A DNA stretch of 7,978 bases from the NCBI GenBank assembly GCA_913775005.1, contig CAJYKY010000348.1, positions 1 through 7,978 on the forward strand. Reading direction: 5' to 3'. This stretch comes from an uncultured Achromobacter sp. (GTDB taxonomy: Bacteria; Pseudomonadota; Gammaproteobacteria; Burkholderiales; Burkholderiaceae_B). Below are positions 1 through 6,492 of this stretch, in pieces. Position 1 is the first letter of the stretch. The number at the start of each line of letters is the position of its first letter. Under the pieces are notes generated by a model. The model had not been told where the DNA came from and ran no database searches. It worked only from the letters and a program-made list of their open reading frames with translations. The position numbers and the translations under genes are program-made.

Positions 1-983
1 GCGTGGAAAAAGACGATACGCCTGCGCATCTGCATGGCGTCTATGGTCTGGGTCCGCGTGTGCCGATGTACGTGCTGTCGCCATGGACCAAGGGCGGCTG
101 GGTCAACTCGCAGGTGTTCGACCACACCTCGGTGCTGCGCTTTGTTGAACAACGCTTCGGCGTGGCCGAGCCGAATATCTCGCCGTGGCGCCGCGCGGTG
201 TGCGGTGACCTGACGTCGATCTTCGATTTCGCCAACCCGAACGAAGCGGACCTGCTGCGTGACTTGCCCGCCACCGCGCAGCGCGCGGCCGACGCCTCTG
301 CGCTGCCCGGCACCGTGGTGCCGCCCGCACCGGCCGAGCCCGCGCTGGCGCGCCAGGCGCCCGGCACCCGGCCATCGCGCGCCCTGCCCTATGCGCTGCA
401 CGTGCATGCCCGCGTGGACCCGGCGCACGTTCAGCTGCAATTTGCCAATCCTGGCGCGGCGGCCGCGGTCCTGCATGTGTATGACCGCCTGCATCTGGAT
501 CGCGGCCCCCGCCGCTATACGGTTGAAGCGGGCAAGCAGCTGGACGCCACGTGGTCCACGTCGGATGACGACGGCCGCTACGATCTGTGGGTGTTGGGGC
601 CGAACGGTTTTCATCGGCATTGCACAGGCGCGGCGGCCAAACCCAGCCAACCGCCGCTGGCCGTCACGGCGGCCTACAGCGGGCCGGGCGCATCCTTGCG
701 GCTATCCGTGCATAATCCGGGCACTGAAGCGCGCACGTTCCGCGTCGCGGCGAATGTCTACGATTATCCGGTACAGGCCGATACAGCCCTAGCGCCCGGC
801 GCAACCGCCGAGCTGTCCTGGGACATGTCGCGCACCGCAGGCTGGTACGACGTCACCGTGCGCGACAATGACGCCTCCGCCTATACGCGCCGATTCGCCG
901 GCCGTATCGAAACCGGCCAACCGTCAACGTCTGACCCCGCGATGGGACAGGCGCTGATCTTGAAATGGACACCGATGGCATGA
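1..983 (+). CDS. Phospholipase C, phosphocholine-specific (C-terminal part, 5' end outside window)
   Basis: This is the last 326 or so codons of a bacterial phospholipase C of the PlcN/PlcH type, which hydrolyses phosphatidylcholine or sphingomyelin to phosphocholine outside the cytoplasm. The reading frame is open to the first base, so the GTG at 3 is not taken as a start; an export signal, if present, lies upstream. Visible residues about 1-76 are the end of the phosphoesterase catalytic domain, with the conserved run FDHTSVLRFVEQRFGV (39-54) and NISPWRRAVCGDL (58-70). A Pro/Ala-rich linker (about 100-125) leads to two tandem beta-rich C-terminal modules (about 127-208 and 218-302) of the kind seen at the end of these enzymes (DUF756). 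Both end in the same pattern: G-x-YD-V/L at 191-195 and 280-284, then an Arg/His-rich strand and a Gly. Stop TGA is at 981-983 and overlaps the next gene. The family call is firm; the haemolytic versus non-haemolytic subtype cannot be read from this part. Confidence 0.9.
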   Translation, partial: VEKDDTPAHLHGVYGLGPRVPMYVLSPWTKGGWVNSQVFDHTSVLRFVEQRFGVAEPNISPWRRAVCGDLTSIFDFANPNEADLLRDLPATAQRAADASALPGTVVPPAPAEPALARQAPGTRPSRALPYALHVHARVDPAHVQLQFANPGAAAAVLHVYDRLHLDRGPRRYTVEAGKQLDATWSTSDDDGRYDLWVLGPNGFHRHCTGAAAKPSQPPLAVTAAYSGPGASLRLSVHNPGTEARTFRVAANVYDYPVQADTALAPGATAELSWDMSRTAGWYDVTVRDNDASAYTRRFAGRIETGQPSTSDPAMGQALILKWTPMA

Positions 984-1378
984 AGCCCCCCGCCCCCTAC
1001 GAAGATGCTGTGACCTTCCAGTTTGGCGATTCGCCCGCGCTGGCCGACGAGCTGCTGGCGCTGGTGCTGGCCGGCACCAAGACGGCGACTTGCGGCGCGC
1101 TTGACCATTTCGACGACAACGAGCCCGTGCCCCAGGCCGGCCGGCGTGATGTGGTGCTGGACGGCCAGGGCCGGCCCGCCTGCGTCATCGAAACCACCAG
1201 CGTGCTGATCCAGCGCTTCGATCAGGTGGATGAAGCGTTTGCCTTGGCCGAAGGCGAAGGCCCGTTCGATGTCTGGCGCGATGCGCACATCGCCTACTTC
1301 GACCGCAATGGCGGCTACGCGCCAGACATGATGCTGGTGTGCGAGCGCTTTCGCGTCGTTGACGTTTTCGAACGATAA
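965..1378 (+). CDS. ASCH domain-containing protein (YhfF/EF3133-like)
   Basis: A 137-residue protein of the ASCH fold, a PUA-like beta-barrel family linked to RNA or modified nucleosides. Visible family marks are the GTKTAT motif at 37-42, following a helix (DELLALVLAG), then a barrel strand RDVVLDGQGRPACVIETT (61-78), and the C-terminal run around VWRDAHIAYF (103-112) and MMLVCERFRVV (122-132). These match the YhfF/EF3133-like branch. A related ASCH protein, YqfB, is an N4-acetylcytidine amidohydrolase, but the branch here has no assigned reaction that I can state. There is no signal peptide, so it is probably cytoplasmic. The first ATG (965) overlaps phospholipase C by 19 bp. An in-frame ATG at 980 would give a 132-residue protein and an exact ATGA overlap with the upstream stop. 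Neither has a good Shine-Dalgarno, so translational coupling is likely and the start is uncertain. Confidence 0.85.
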   Translation: MDTDGMKPPAPYEDAVTFQFGDSPALADELLALVLAGTKTATCGALDHFDDNEPVPQAGRRDVVLDGQGRPACVIETTSVLIQRFDQVDEAFALAEGEGPFDVWRDAHIAYFDRNGGYAPDMMLVCERFRVVDVFER

Positions 1379-1380
1379 AA

Positions 1381-1401
1381 AAACCGGGCAATGCCCGGTT
1401 T
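1381..1401 (-). terminator. Intrinsic terminator between convergent units, stronger for the liv operon
   Basis: A perfect 9-bp stem, AAACCGGGC (1381-1389) with GCCCGGTTT (1393-1401), closes a 3-nt loop AAT. Read on the - strand, the hairpin is followed by seven consecutive T residues (the A-run 1377-1383), the classic form of a Rho-independent terminator, placed about 38 nt after the livF stop. Read on the + strand only three T residues follow, so it would act more weakly for the phospholipase/ASCH unit, whose last stop codon is inside the A-run. Confidence 0.85.
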
Positions 1402-1416
1402 GTCAGTGCACGCTAC

Positions 1417-1432
1417 GCAAGCAGAAGCTTGC
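1417..1432 (-). repeat. Short hairpin just after livF stop
   Basis: GCAAGC (1417-1422) and GCTTGC (1427-1432) form a perfect 6-bp stem around the loop AGAA. It lies between the livF stop codon and the terminator on the - strand transcript. It has no T-run of its own, so it is more likely an accessory 3'-end structure than a separate terminator. Confidence 0.5.
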
Positions 1433-1438
1433 AGCGGC

Positions 1439-2200
1439 TTATTCTTTGTCAGCGCCCTTGCCCAGGCCCAGATAGCTTTCGATGACCTTCGGGTCGCCTG
1501 CTAGTTCACGCGCGGGGCCGTGCAGAATCACTTCGCCCGTTTCCAGCACGTAGCCGTAGTCGGCCACTTGCAGCGCCGCGCGGGCGTTCTGTTCAACCAG
1601 CAGGATCGCCACGCCAGTTTCACGCAGGCGCGCGATGATGTGGAAGATCTCGCGCACAATGCGCGGCGCGAGCCCCAGGCTGGGTTCATCGAGCATCAGC
1701 AAGGTGGGCTTGGCCATCAGCGCGCGGCCCACGGCCAGCATCTGGCGTTCACCGCCGGACAGCGTACCGGCTTGTTGCGCACGCCGTTCGCGCAGTCGCG
1801 GGAACAGATCGAAGACTTCGTTCAGCGTGTCGCGCCAGCCGGCTTCGCGTGCGCGATAGCGGCGAAAACCGCCCAATAACAGGTTGTCTTCCACGGACAT
1901 CGTGCCGAACAGTTCACGGCGTTCCGGCACCAGCGACATGCCAGCCGCCACGCGGCGCTCGACCTGCCAGCCGGACACGTCGGTGCCCGCGTATTGGACG
2001 GTGCCAGCCGCGTGGCCGGTTTGCGGCAGCGAACCCATCATGGCGTTCAGCAGCGTGGACTTGCCAGCGCCGTTGGCGCCGATGACGGTGACGATGCTGC
2101 CGGCAGGCACCGACAAGGTAGCGCCTACCAGCGCGCCCACCTTGCCATAACGGGCCGACAGGTTGCTGACTTGCAGCACGGGGGATTGCGTCGTGCTCAT
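1439..2200 (-). CDS. livF: HAAT ABC transporter ATP-binding protein LivF
   Basis: A 253-residue ATPase, about the normal length of LivF (near 235-240) plus a few terminal residues. It hydrolyses ATP on the cytoplasmic side of the hydrophobic amino acid transporter, as partner of the LivG half encoded just upstream. Visible motifs in order are Walker A GANGAGKST (41-49), Q-loop region VPERRELFGTMSVEDNL (91-107), signature LSGGERQ (147-153), Walker B TLLMLDE (166-172) and the LivF-type VEQNA (202-206), where Gln stands at the place of the usual switch His. The pattern PERRELF with VEQN separates LivF from LivG. The start is fixed by a strong AGGAGGT five bases upstream and by a 4-bp ATGA overlap with the livMG stop. 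It is the last gene of the operon and is followed by a terminator. Substrate specificity is set by the binding protein and cannot be judged here. Confidence 0.95.
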   Translation of the reverse strand: MSTTQSPVLQVSNLSARYGKVGALVGATLSVPAGSIVTVIGANGAGKSTLLNAMMGSLPQTGHAAGTVQYAGTDVSGWQVERRVAAGMSLVPERRELFGTMSVEDNLLLGGFRRYRAREAGWRDTLNEVFDLFPRLRERRAQQAGTLSGGERQMLAVGRALMAKPTLLMLDEPSLGLAPRIVREIFHIIARLRETGVAILLVEQNARAALQVADYGYVLETGEVILHGPARELAGDPKVIESYLGLGKGADKE

Positions 2201-4035
2201 TGCACACCTCCTGCCGACACGGGCTTGGCCTGATCCGCTTCGGGCAGGTCGTCGTCGATGCCGCCCAGGTAGGCTTCCAGCACCGCCGGGTTCTTTTGCA
2301 CGTCGGCCGGCACGCCTTCGGCCAGCTTGGTGCCGAAATCCATCACCACGAGGTGGTTGGTCAGGCGCATCACAAAATCCATATCGTGTTCGACAAGCAG
2401 AATGCTCATGCCTTCCGCGCGCAACTGTTCCAGCACGCGCGCCAGGTCTTGCTTTTCCTTGTAGCGCAGGCCGGCAGCCGGTTCGTCGAGCAGCAGCAGC
2501 ACCGGATCCGACGCCAGCGCGCGCGCAATTTCCAGAATGCGTTGCTGGCCCAGCGCCAGGTTGCCCGCCTGCTCATACAGGTATTCGCCCAGGCCCACGC
2601 GCTTGATCTGCTCGGCGGCTTCGTGCAGCAGTTGCGCTTCACGCGCGCGGTCCGAGTGCAAGGCGCCAGCCAGCACGCCGACATCCGAGCGCAAGTGCGC
2701 GCCCAGCGCCACGTTTTCCAGCACCGTCATGCCCGGCAGCAACTGCACGTGCTGGAACGTGCGGCCCACGCCCAGCTTGGCGATGTCGCGCGCCGAACGG
2801 TTGTCGATGCGTTCACCCATGAAGGTGACCTTGCCGCGCGTCACCGGCAACACACCGCTGATCAGGTTGAAGGTCGTGCTTTTGCCGGCGCCGTTGGGGC
2901 CGATAAGACCCATGATTTCGCCGGAGCTGACCTTGAAGGTGATGTCGTTCACCGCGACCAGACCGCCGAACTCCTTGCGGATGGCATCCACTTCCAGCAC
3001 CACCTGGCCGGCTTGAGGCCGCGCGCGGGTCGGCAGCGCCGGCGCCTTGGCGGGCGGCGCCAGATTGCGACGCGAACCGTCCGCGCCCGTGATGCTGCCC
3101 CACCAGCCTGCCAGGATCGGCCACACGCCGTTGCGGGCGTATTGCAGCATCAGGATCAACAGCACGCCAAAGACGATCATTTCGAAGTTGGCATTCGTGT
3201 CCAGCAGCTTGGGCAGCCAGTTCTGCAACTGGTCTTTCAGCACCAGGATGATCGCAGAGCCCATCAAGGCGCCCCAGACATACCCTGCGCCACCGACCAC
3301 GGCCATGAACAGATATTCAATACCGTAGTTGATGCCGAACGGGCTGGGGCTGACGGCGCGCTGCATGTGCGCATACAGCCAGCCCGAAATGCAGGCCAGG
3401 AGCGCCGCCCAGACGAAGATCACCACCTTGTACGCGGCCGTGTTCACGCCCATGGACTCGGCCATGCCCGCGCCGCTCTTGAGCGCGCGGATAGCACGGC
3501 CAGGACGCGAGTTCAGCAGGTTGCGCGTGGCCCACAAGGCCAGCAGCACGAAGATCCAGATCAGGTAATAGATATGGCGGCCATTGGCCAGCGAGATACC
3601 GAAGATGCTGATGGGTTCAATGCCGGCGATGCCGTCGTGCTTACCCAGCCAGTCGATGTTGCCAAACAGGAAATACAACGACAGGCCCCACGCAATGGTG
3701 CCCAGCGGCAGATAGTGGCCAGACAGGCGCAACGTGATCGCGCCCAGCAGATAGGCCACCACGGCGGTCAGGATCAGCCCGGCCGGCAGAGCCAGCCACG
3801 GCGACACGTCGTACTGCGTGGTCAGATAAGCCGTGGTGTAGGCGCCCAGCCCGACAAAGGCCGCCTGACCGAACGAGGTCAGGCCGCCCACGCCGGTCAG
3901 CAGCACCAGGCCCAGCACGATCAGGCTGGCCAGGCCGATGTAGTTCAACTGCGTCACCCAGAATTCGGGCGTGACCGACAGCATCGGCAAGCCCGCCAGG
4001 ACGACAAGAAATACGACAAGCAGAATGCGGTTCAT
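2197..4035 (-). CDS. livM/livG: Fused HAAT permease-ATPase (LivM-LivG)
   Basis: A 612-residue chain joining two components usually made separately. Residues 1 to about 315 are a LivM-type permease with roughly eight to ten hydrophobic segments, the LivM hallmark LTSFGQAAFVGLGAYTTAYL (52-71), LSGHYLPLGTIAWGL (104-118) and the cytoplasmic coupling loop SRPGRAIRALK (176-186). A charged, Pro/Ala-rich linker (about 317-345) follows. Residues 346 to about 592 are a LivG ATPase: Walker A GPNGAGKST (379-387), GRTFQHVQLLPGMTVLENV (424-442), signature-like LALGQQR (493-499), Walker B VLLLLDE (512-518) and switch His550 in LVEHD. The last 20 residues are a loose acidic tail. No start codon or stop lies near the junction, so the fusion looks genuine. 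The gene starts five bases after livH, with AGAGGA in the livH tail as a probable ribosome site, and overlaps livF by four bases. Confidence 0.94.
   Translation of the reverse strand: MNRILLVVFLVVLAGLPMLSVTPEFWVTQLNYIGLASLIVLGLVLLTGVGGLTSFGQAAFVGLGAYTTAYLTTQYDVSPWLALPAGLILTAVVAYLLGAITLRLSGHYLPLGTIAWGLSLYFLFGNIDWLGKHDGIAGIEPISIFGISLANGRHIYYLIWIFVLLALWATRNLLNSRPGRAIRALKSGAGMAESMGVNTAAYKVVIFVWAALLACISGWLYAHMQRAVSPSPFGINYGIEYLFMAVVGGAGYVWGALMGSAIILVLKDQLQNWLPKLLDTNANFEMIVFGVLLILMLQYARNGVWPILAGWWGSITGADGSRRNLAPPAKAPALPTRARPQAGQVVLEVDAIRKEFGGLVAVNDITFKVSSGEIMGLIGPNGAGKSTTFNLISGVLPVTRGKVTFMGERIDNRSARDIAKLGVGRTFQHVQLLPGMTVLENVALGAHLRSDVGVLAGALHSDRAREAQLLHEAAEQIKRVGLGEYLYEQAGNLALGQQRILEIARALASDPVLLLLDEPAAGLRYKEKQDLARVLEQLRAEGMSILLVEHDMDFVMRLTNHLVVMDFGTKLAEGVPADVQKNPAVLEAYLGGIDDDLPEADQAKPVSAGGVQ
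2206..2212 (-). promoter_or_regulatory. Strong Shine-Dalgarno for livF inside the end of livMG
   Basis: On the - strand the sequence AGGAGGT stands five bases before the livF ATG (2200-2198) and lies within the last codons of livMG. It decides the livF start and implies that livF is translated efficiently in its own right as well as by coupling through the ATGA overlap. Confidence 0.85.
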
Positions 4036-4040
4036 GACGT

Positions 4041-5078
4041 TTATTCCTCTTCGTCCACGTGGTGGGTGCTGAACGAACGCCAGACCAGAACCGGGATAAT
4101 CAAGGTAAAGACAATCACTTCCTTATAGGCGCTGGCCCAGAAGGACGAGAAGGATTCCAGCACGCCCACCAGCAGCGAGCCTGCCGCCGCCACGGGGTAG
4201 CTGGCCAGGCCGCCGATGATGGCGCCCACGAAACCCTTCAGACCGATCAGGAAGCCCGTGTCGTAATACACCGTGGTGATCGGGGCGATCAGCATGCCGG
4301 ACATGGCGCCGATGGCCGTGGCCAACGTGAACGTCAGGCTGCCCGACATCGTGGTGCTGATGCCGACAAGGCGCGCGCCGCGGCGATTGACGGCGGTGGC
4401 GCGCAGCGCGCGGCCATACAGCGTCTTGCCGAAGAACAGCCACAGGGCAATGATGAGCAGCGCGCAGGTTGCGACGACGAACAGGCTTTGCGCGGACCAC
4501 ACCATGAAGCCGAAGTCCACCTGCCCGCTCACGAAGGCCGGCGTCCGCCAGCCTTCCGCGCCGAAGAACACCAGCGCCAGGCCCATCAACGCAAAGTGCA
4601 CGGCCACCGACACGATCAGCAGCACCAGCACCGTGGCTTCCGCCAGCGGTTGATAGACGATGCGGTAGACCAGCGGGCCCATGGGCACCACCAGCAACAG
4701 CGTCAGCAGCATGTTCAGCCACAGCGAGTTGTCGGGGCCGATGTAGCTTTTCGTCAGCCACAGCAGCGCCAGCGGCAGAACGACACAGGTGATCAGGGAT
4801 TTGGGCAGGGCGGCGTAGCTGCCGGTGCGCACGGCGCGCAGCAGTTCCAGCAGCAGGCACACCGCACCCAGCAGCGGCAGCAGATAGGCGGTGCCGGGCA
4901 CCTTGCCATCCACCAGCATGGCCAGGGTCAGGGCGCCGAACGCCACGAACTCACCCTGGGGAATGAAAATGACGCGCGTAACGGCGAAAACCAGCACCAG
5001 AGCCATGCCCAGGAGGGCATAGATGGCGCCGTTGACGACACCGTCTTGCAGCAGGATCAGCGCAATTGAGGAATCCAT
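4041..5078 (-). CDS. livH: HAAT ABC transporter permease LivH
   Basis: A 345-residue inner-membrane permease that pairs with the LivM half of the fusion to form the channel. The N-terminal run DGVVNGAIYALLGMALVLVF (12-31) and the following TRVIFIPQGEF (34-44) are LivH hallmarks. The coupling loop is at TLYGRALRATAVNRRGARLVG (219-239), followed by GAMSGMLIAP (257-266), GLKGFVGAIIGG (279-290) and YPVAAAGSLLVGVLESF (294-310). It is longer than the usual 290-310 residues because of an extra hydrophobic and basic stretch at about 70-130. The C terminus is acidic (VDEEE). Start ATG at 5078 has AAGG seven bases upstream (5086-5089). It is separated from livK by a 165-bp gap with inverted repeats, and is nearly contiguous with livMG, so it begins the membrane-component block of the operon. 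Confidence 0.93.
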   Translation of the reverse strand: MDSSIALILLQDGVVNGAIYALLGMALVLVFAVTRVIFIPQGEFVAFGALTLAMLVDGKVPGTAYLLPLLGAVCLLLELLRAVRTGSYAALPKSLITCVVLPLALLWLTKSYIGPDNSLWLNMLLTLLLVVPMGPLVYRIVYQPLAEATVLVLLIVSVAVHFALMGLALVFFGAEGWRTPAFVSGQVDFGFMVWSAQSLFVVATCALLIIALWLFFGKTLYGRALRATAVNRRGARLVGISTTMSGSLTFTLATAIGAMSGMLIAPITTVYYDTGFLIGLKGFVGAIIGGLASYPVAAAGSLLVGVLESFSSFWASAYKEVIVFTLIIPVLVWRSFSTHHVDEEE

Positions 5079-5104
5079 CGAACAACCTTATTGATTCTTG
5101 GTGT

Positions 5105-5154
5105 ACCGGCCCCACCCGGGACACTGATACGACACACCGGCCGGAGGGGCCGGT
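5105..5154 (-). repeat. Competing inverted repeats upstream of livH
   Basis: ACCGGCCCC (5105-5113) is perfectly complementary to GGGGCCGGT (5146-5154), a 9-bp stem with a 32-nt loop. The right arm can instead pair locally: ACCGGCC (5136-5142) with GGCCGGT (5148-5154), a 7-bp stem with a 5-nt loop. The two folds share 5148-5154 and exclude each other. No T-run follows on the - strand, so this is not a plain intrinsic terminator. It sits just before the livH Shine-Dalgarno and could stabilise the upstream livK message or tune livH expression. Confidence 0.55.
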
Positions 5155-5169
5155 GCGAAGCATTGCAAA

Positions 5170-5219
5170 GGTGCCGCAAGGCGGGCGTCAACAACCGGCG
5201 CCGCCTTGCGTGGTGCACC
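5170..5219 (-). repeat. Large interrupted stem-loop in the livK-livH gap
   Basis: CGCAAGGCGG (5175-5184) and CCGCCTTGCG (5201-5210) are a perfect 10-bp inverted repeat with a 16-nt loop. The helix can be extended by GGTGC (5170-5174) with GCACC (5215-5219) across a one-sided 4-nt bulge (5211-5214), giving about 15 pairs. On the - strand transcript it is followed by only TTT, so it would make a leaky terminator or a 3'-end barrier for livK messenger. Such structures after the binding-protein gene are common in ABC operons. Confidence 0.6.
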
Positions 5220-5222
5220 CGT

Positions 5223-5236
5223 GGATCGGGCGATCC
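5223..5236 (-). repeat. Small hairpin directly after livK stop
   Basis: GGATCG (5223-5228) and CGATCC (5231-5236) form a perfect 6-bp inverted repeat with a 2-nt centre, seven bases past the livK stop codon. In RNA the innermost pair would have to open to make a four-base loop. It forms the first of a series of inverted repeats in the livK-livH gap. Confidence 0.45.
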
Positions 5237-5243
5237 TGGGAAT

Positions 5244-6407
5244 TTACAGGCCGGGTTGATAGACCCACTTGCCGCCTTCAACCTTGACGATGACGCGCGA
5301 ACGCTCGTCAAAGCCGGCGTGGTCCGTCGGCGACATGTTGAACACGCCTTGCGACGCGGGCAGATCCTTCACGTTTTCCAGCGCATCGCGCATGGCGGCG
5401 CGGAACTCCGGCGTGCCGGGCTTGGCGCCCGTCTTCAGCGCCACCGGCAAGGCGGCCACCACGAGTTGGCCAGCGTCCCACATGTGGCCGCCGAACGTGT
5501 TGGTGGAGCCGGCGCCGTTGGCCTTCTCGTAGGTTTCGACGTAGGCCAGGGCCGACTTCTTGACCGGGTTGGAATCCGGCAGTTGCGCGGCTACGAGCAG
5601 CGGACCGGCCGGCAGGTACATGCCGTCGCAATCCTTGCCGCACACGCGCAGCACGTCGTTGTTGGCGGCGCCGTGGGTTTGATAGATGGTGCCGCCGTAG
5701 TTGCGGGCCTTCAGTTCTTTTTGCGGCAGCGCCGACGGCGTGCCTGCGCCCGCGATCAGGATGGCGTCGGGCTTGGCGCCGATCAGCTTGAGCACCTGGC
5801 CCGTCACGCTGGTGTCGGTGCGGCTGTATTTTTCAATGGAGACGATCTCGATGCCCTTGGCCTTGGCGGCCTTTTGCATCACGTCGAGCCAACCGTCGCC
5901 GTAGGCGTCGGCAAAGCCGATGAAGCCCAGGGTCTTGACCTTGGACTTGGCCATGGCGTCAGCCAGGGCGCCGGCCATCAGTGCGTCGTTTTGCGGGGTC
6001 TTGAACACCCAGCGGCGCTTTTCGTCCACGGGTTCGACGATCTTGGCGCTGGCGGCCACGCTGATCATCGGCACCTTGGCTTCGGCGGCCACGTCAACCA
6101 TGGCCAGCGAACCCGGCGTGACGGACGTGCCGATCAGCACGTCGACCTTGTCATCGGAGGCCAGTTTGCGCGAGTTCTTGACGGCTTGGGTCGTGTCGGT
6201 GGCGTCGTCCAGGACGATCCATTCGATCTTCTGACCGGCCACTTCCTTGGGCAGCAGTGCCACGGTATTGCGCTCGGGGATACCCAGCGACGCGGCGGGG
6301 CCGGTGCTGGACACCGTGACGCCGACCTTGACCTGTGCGCTCGCCAGGAGAGGCAGAGTCAGGGCTACAGCGGCAGCCGCCGCGGACAAGCCGAAGTGCT
6401 TGCGCAT
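5244..6407 (-). CDS. livK: Periplasmic substrate-binding protein of HAAT transporter (LivK-like)
   Basis: A 387-residue periplasmic binding protein of the Leu/Ile/Val-BP type (type 1 fold), which delivers its ligand to LivH/LivM. A clear Sec signal peptide is present: basic MRKH, a hydrophobic core, and LASA (21-24) with cleavage expected before Gln25. The mature protein starts with QVKVGVTVSSTGPAASLG, a typical first strand and ligand loop. Further marks are LDDATDTTQAVKNSRKL (66-82), GTSVTP (93-98), PMISVAAS (113-120), and the hinge-side motif FADAYGDGW (165-173). Cys256 and Cys260 (CGKDC) could form a disulfide in the periplasm. AGGAGA (6416-6421) eight bases before the ATG fixes the start. 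It is the first gene of the operon behind a probable promoter at 6487-6492. The ligand is not settled: branched-chain amino acids are possible, but relatives of this fold also bind aromatic and other small molecules. Confidence 0.92.
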   Translation of the reverse strand: MRKHFGLSAAAAAVALTLPLLASAQVKVGVTVSSTGPAASLGIPERNTVALLPKEVAGQKIEWIVLDDATDTTQAVKNSRKLASDDKVDVLIGTSVTPGSLAMVDVAAEAKVPMISVAASAKIVEPVDEKRRWVFKTPQNDALMAGALADAMAKSKVKTLGFIGFADAYGDGWLDVMQKAAKAKGIEIVSIEKYSRTDTSVTGQVLKLIGAKPDAILIAGAGTPSALPQKELKARNYGGTIYQTHGAANNDVLRVCGKDCDGMYLPAGPLLVAAQLPDSNPVKKSALAYVETYEKANGAGSTNTFGGHMWDAGQLVVAALPVALKTGAKPGTPEFRAAMRDALENVKDLPASQGVFNMSPTDHAGFDERSRVIVKVEGGKWVYQPGL

Positions 6408-6426
6408 ATTTTTTGTCTCCTGTGGT

Positions 6427-6461
6427 GGCTCTTATGTGCCTCGATTGAGGCGAAGCGAGCC
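6427..6461 (-). promoter_or_regulatory. Two-tier hairpin in the livK 5' leader
   Basis: An outer stem GGCTC (6427-6431) with GAGCC (6457-6461) encloses an inner stem GCCTC (6438-6442) with GAGGC (6447-6451) and a GATT loop. The arms are separated by internal loops of six and five bases. It ends five bases before the livK Shine-Dalgarno, so it lies wholly within the predicted leader of about 73 nt. Role unknown; it could protect the 5' end or influence ribosome access. Confidence 0.45.
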
Positions 6462-6486
6462 TAGTTAAAGTTATACAGAAAAAAAT

Positions 6487-6492
6487 ATTATA
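6487..6492 (-). promoter_or_regulatory. Probable -10 box of the liv operon promoter
   Basis: Read on the - strand this is a perfect TATAAT, in the AT-rich part of the gap, about 80 bases before the livK start. The hexamers 16-18 bases upstream (such as ATCATC) do not resemble TTGACA, so no good -35 element is seen. A weak -35 behind a perfect -10 is typical of promoters that need an activator. Transcription would start near 6480. Confidence 0.6.

Noticed and set aside
881..1288. 135-codon - strand frame opposite the ASCH gene
   Set aside because: It spans the junction of two well-supported + strand genes and has no family resemblance of its own.
2200..4128. 642-codon open frame on the + strand opposite livMG
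   Set aside because: It mirrors the real gene and its translation is His/Gln/Arg-rich without domain logic. Long antisense frames are common opposite GC-rich genes, and the - strand frame has complete permease and ATPase motifs.
4059..5069. 336-codon open frame on the + strand opposite livH
   Set aside because: Gln/His/Arg-rich product with no recognisable domain, a codon-position shadow of the livH membrane protein.
5091..6464. 457-codon open frame on the + strand opposite livK
   Set aside because: The translation is low in structure (Gly/His/Arg-rich) and covers a gene with a signal peptide, a ribosome site and the binding-protein fold on the other strand.
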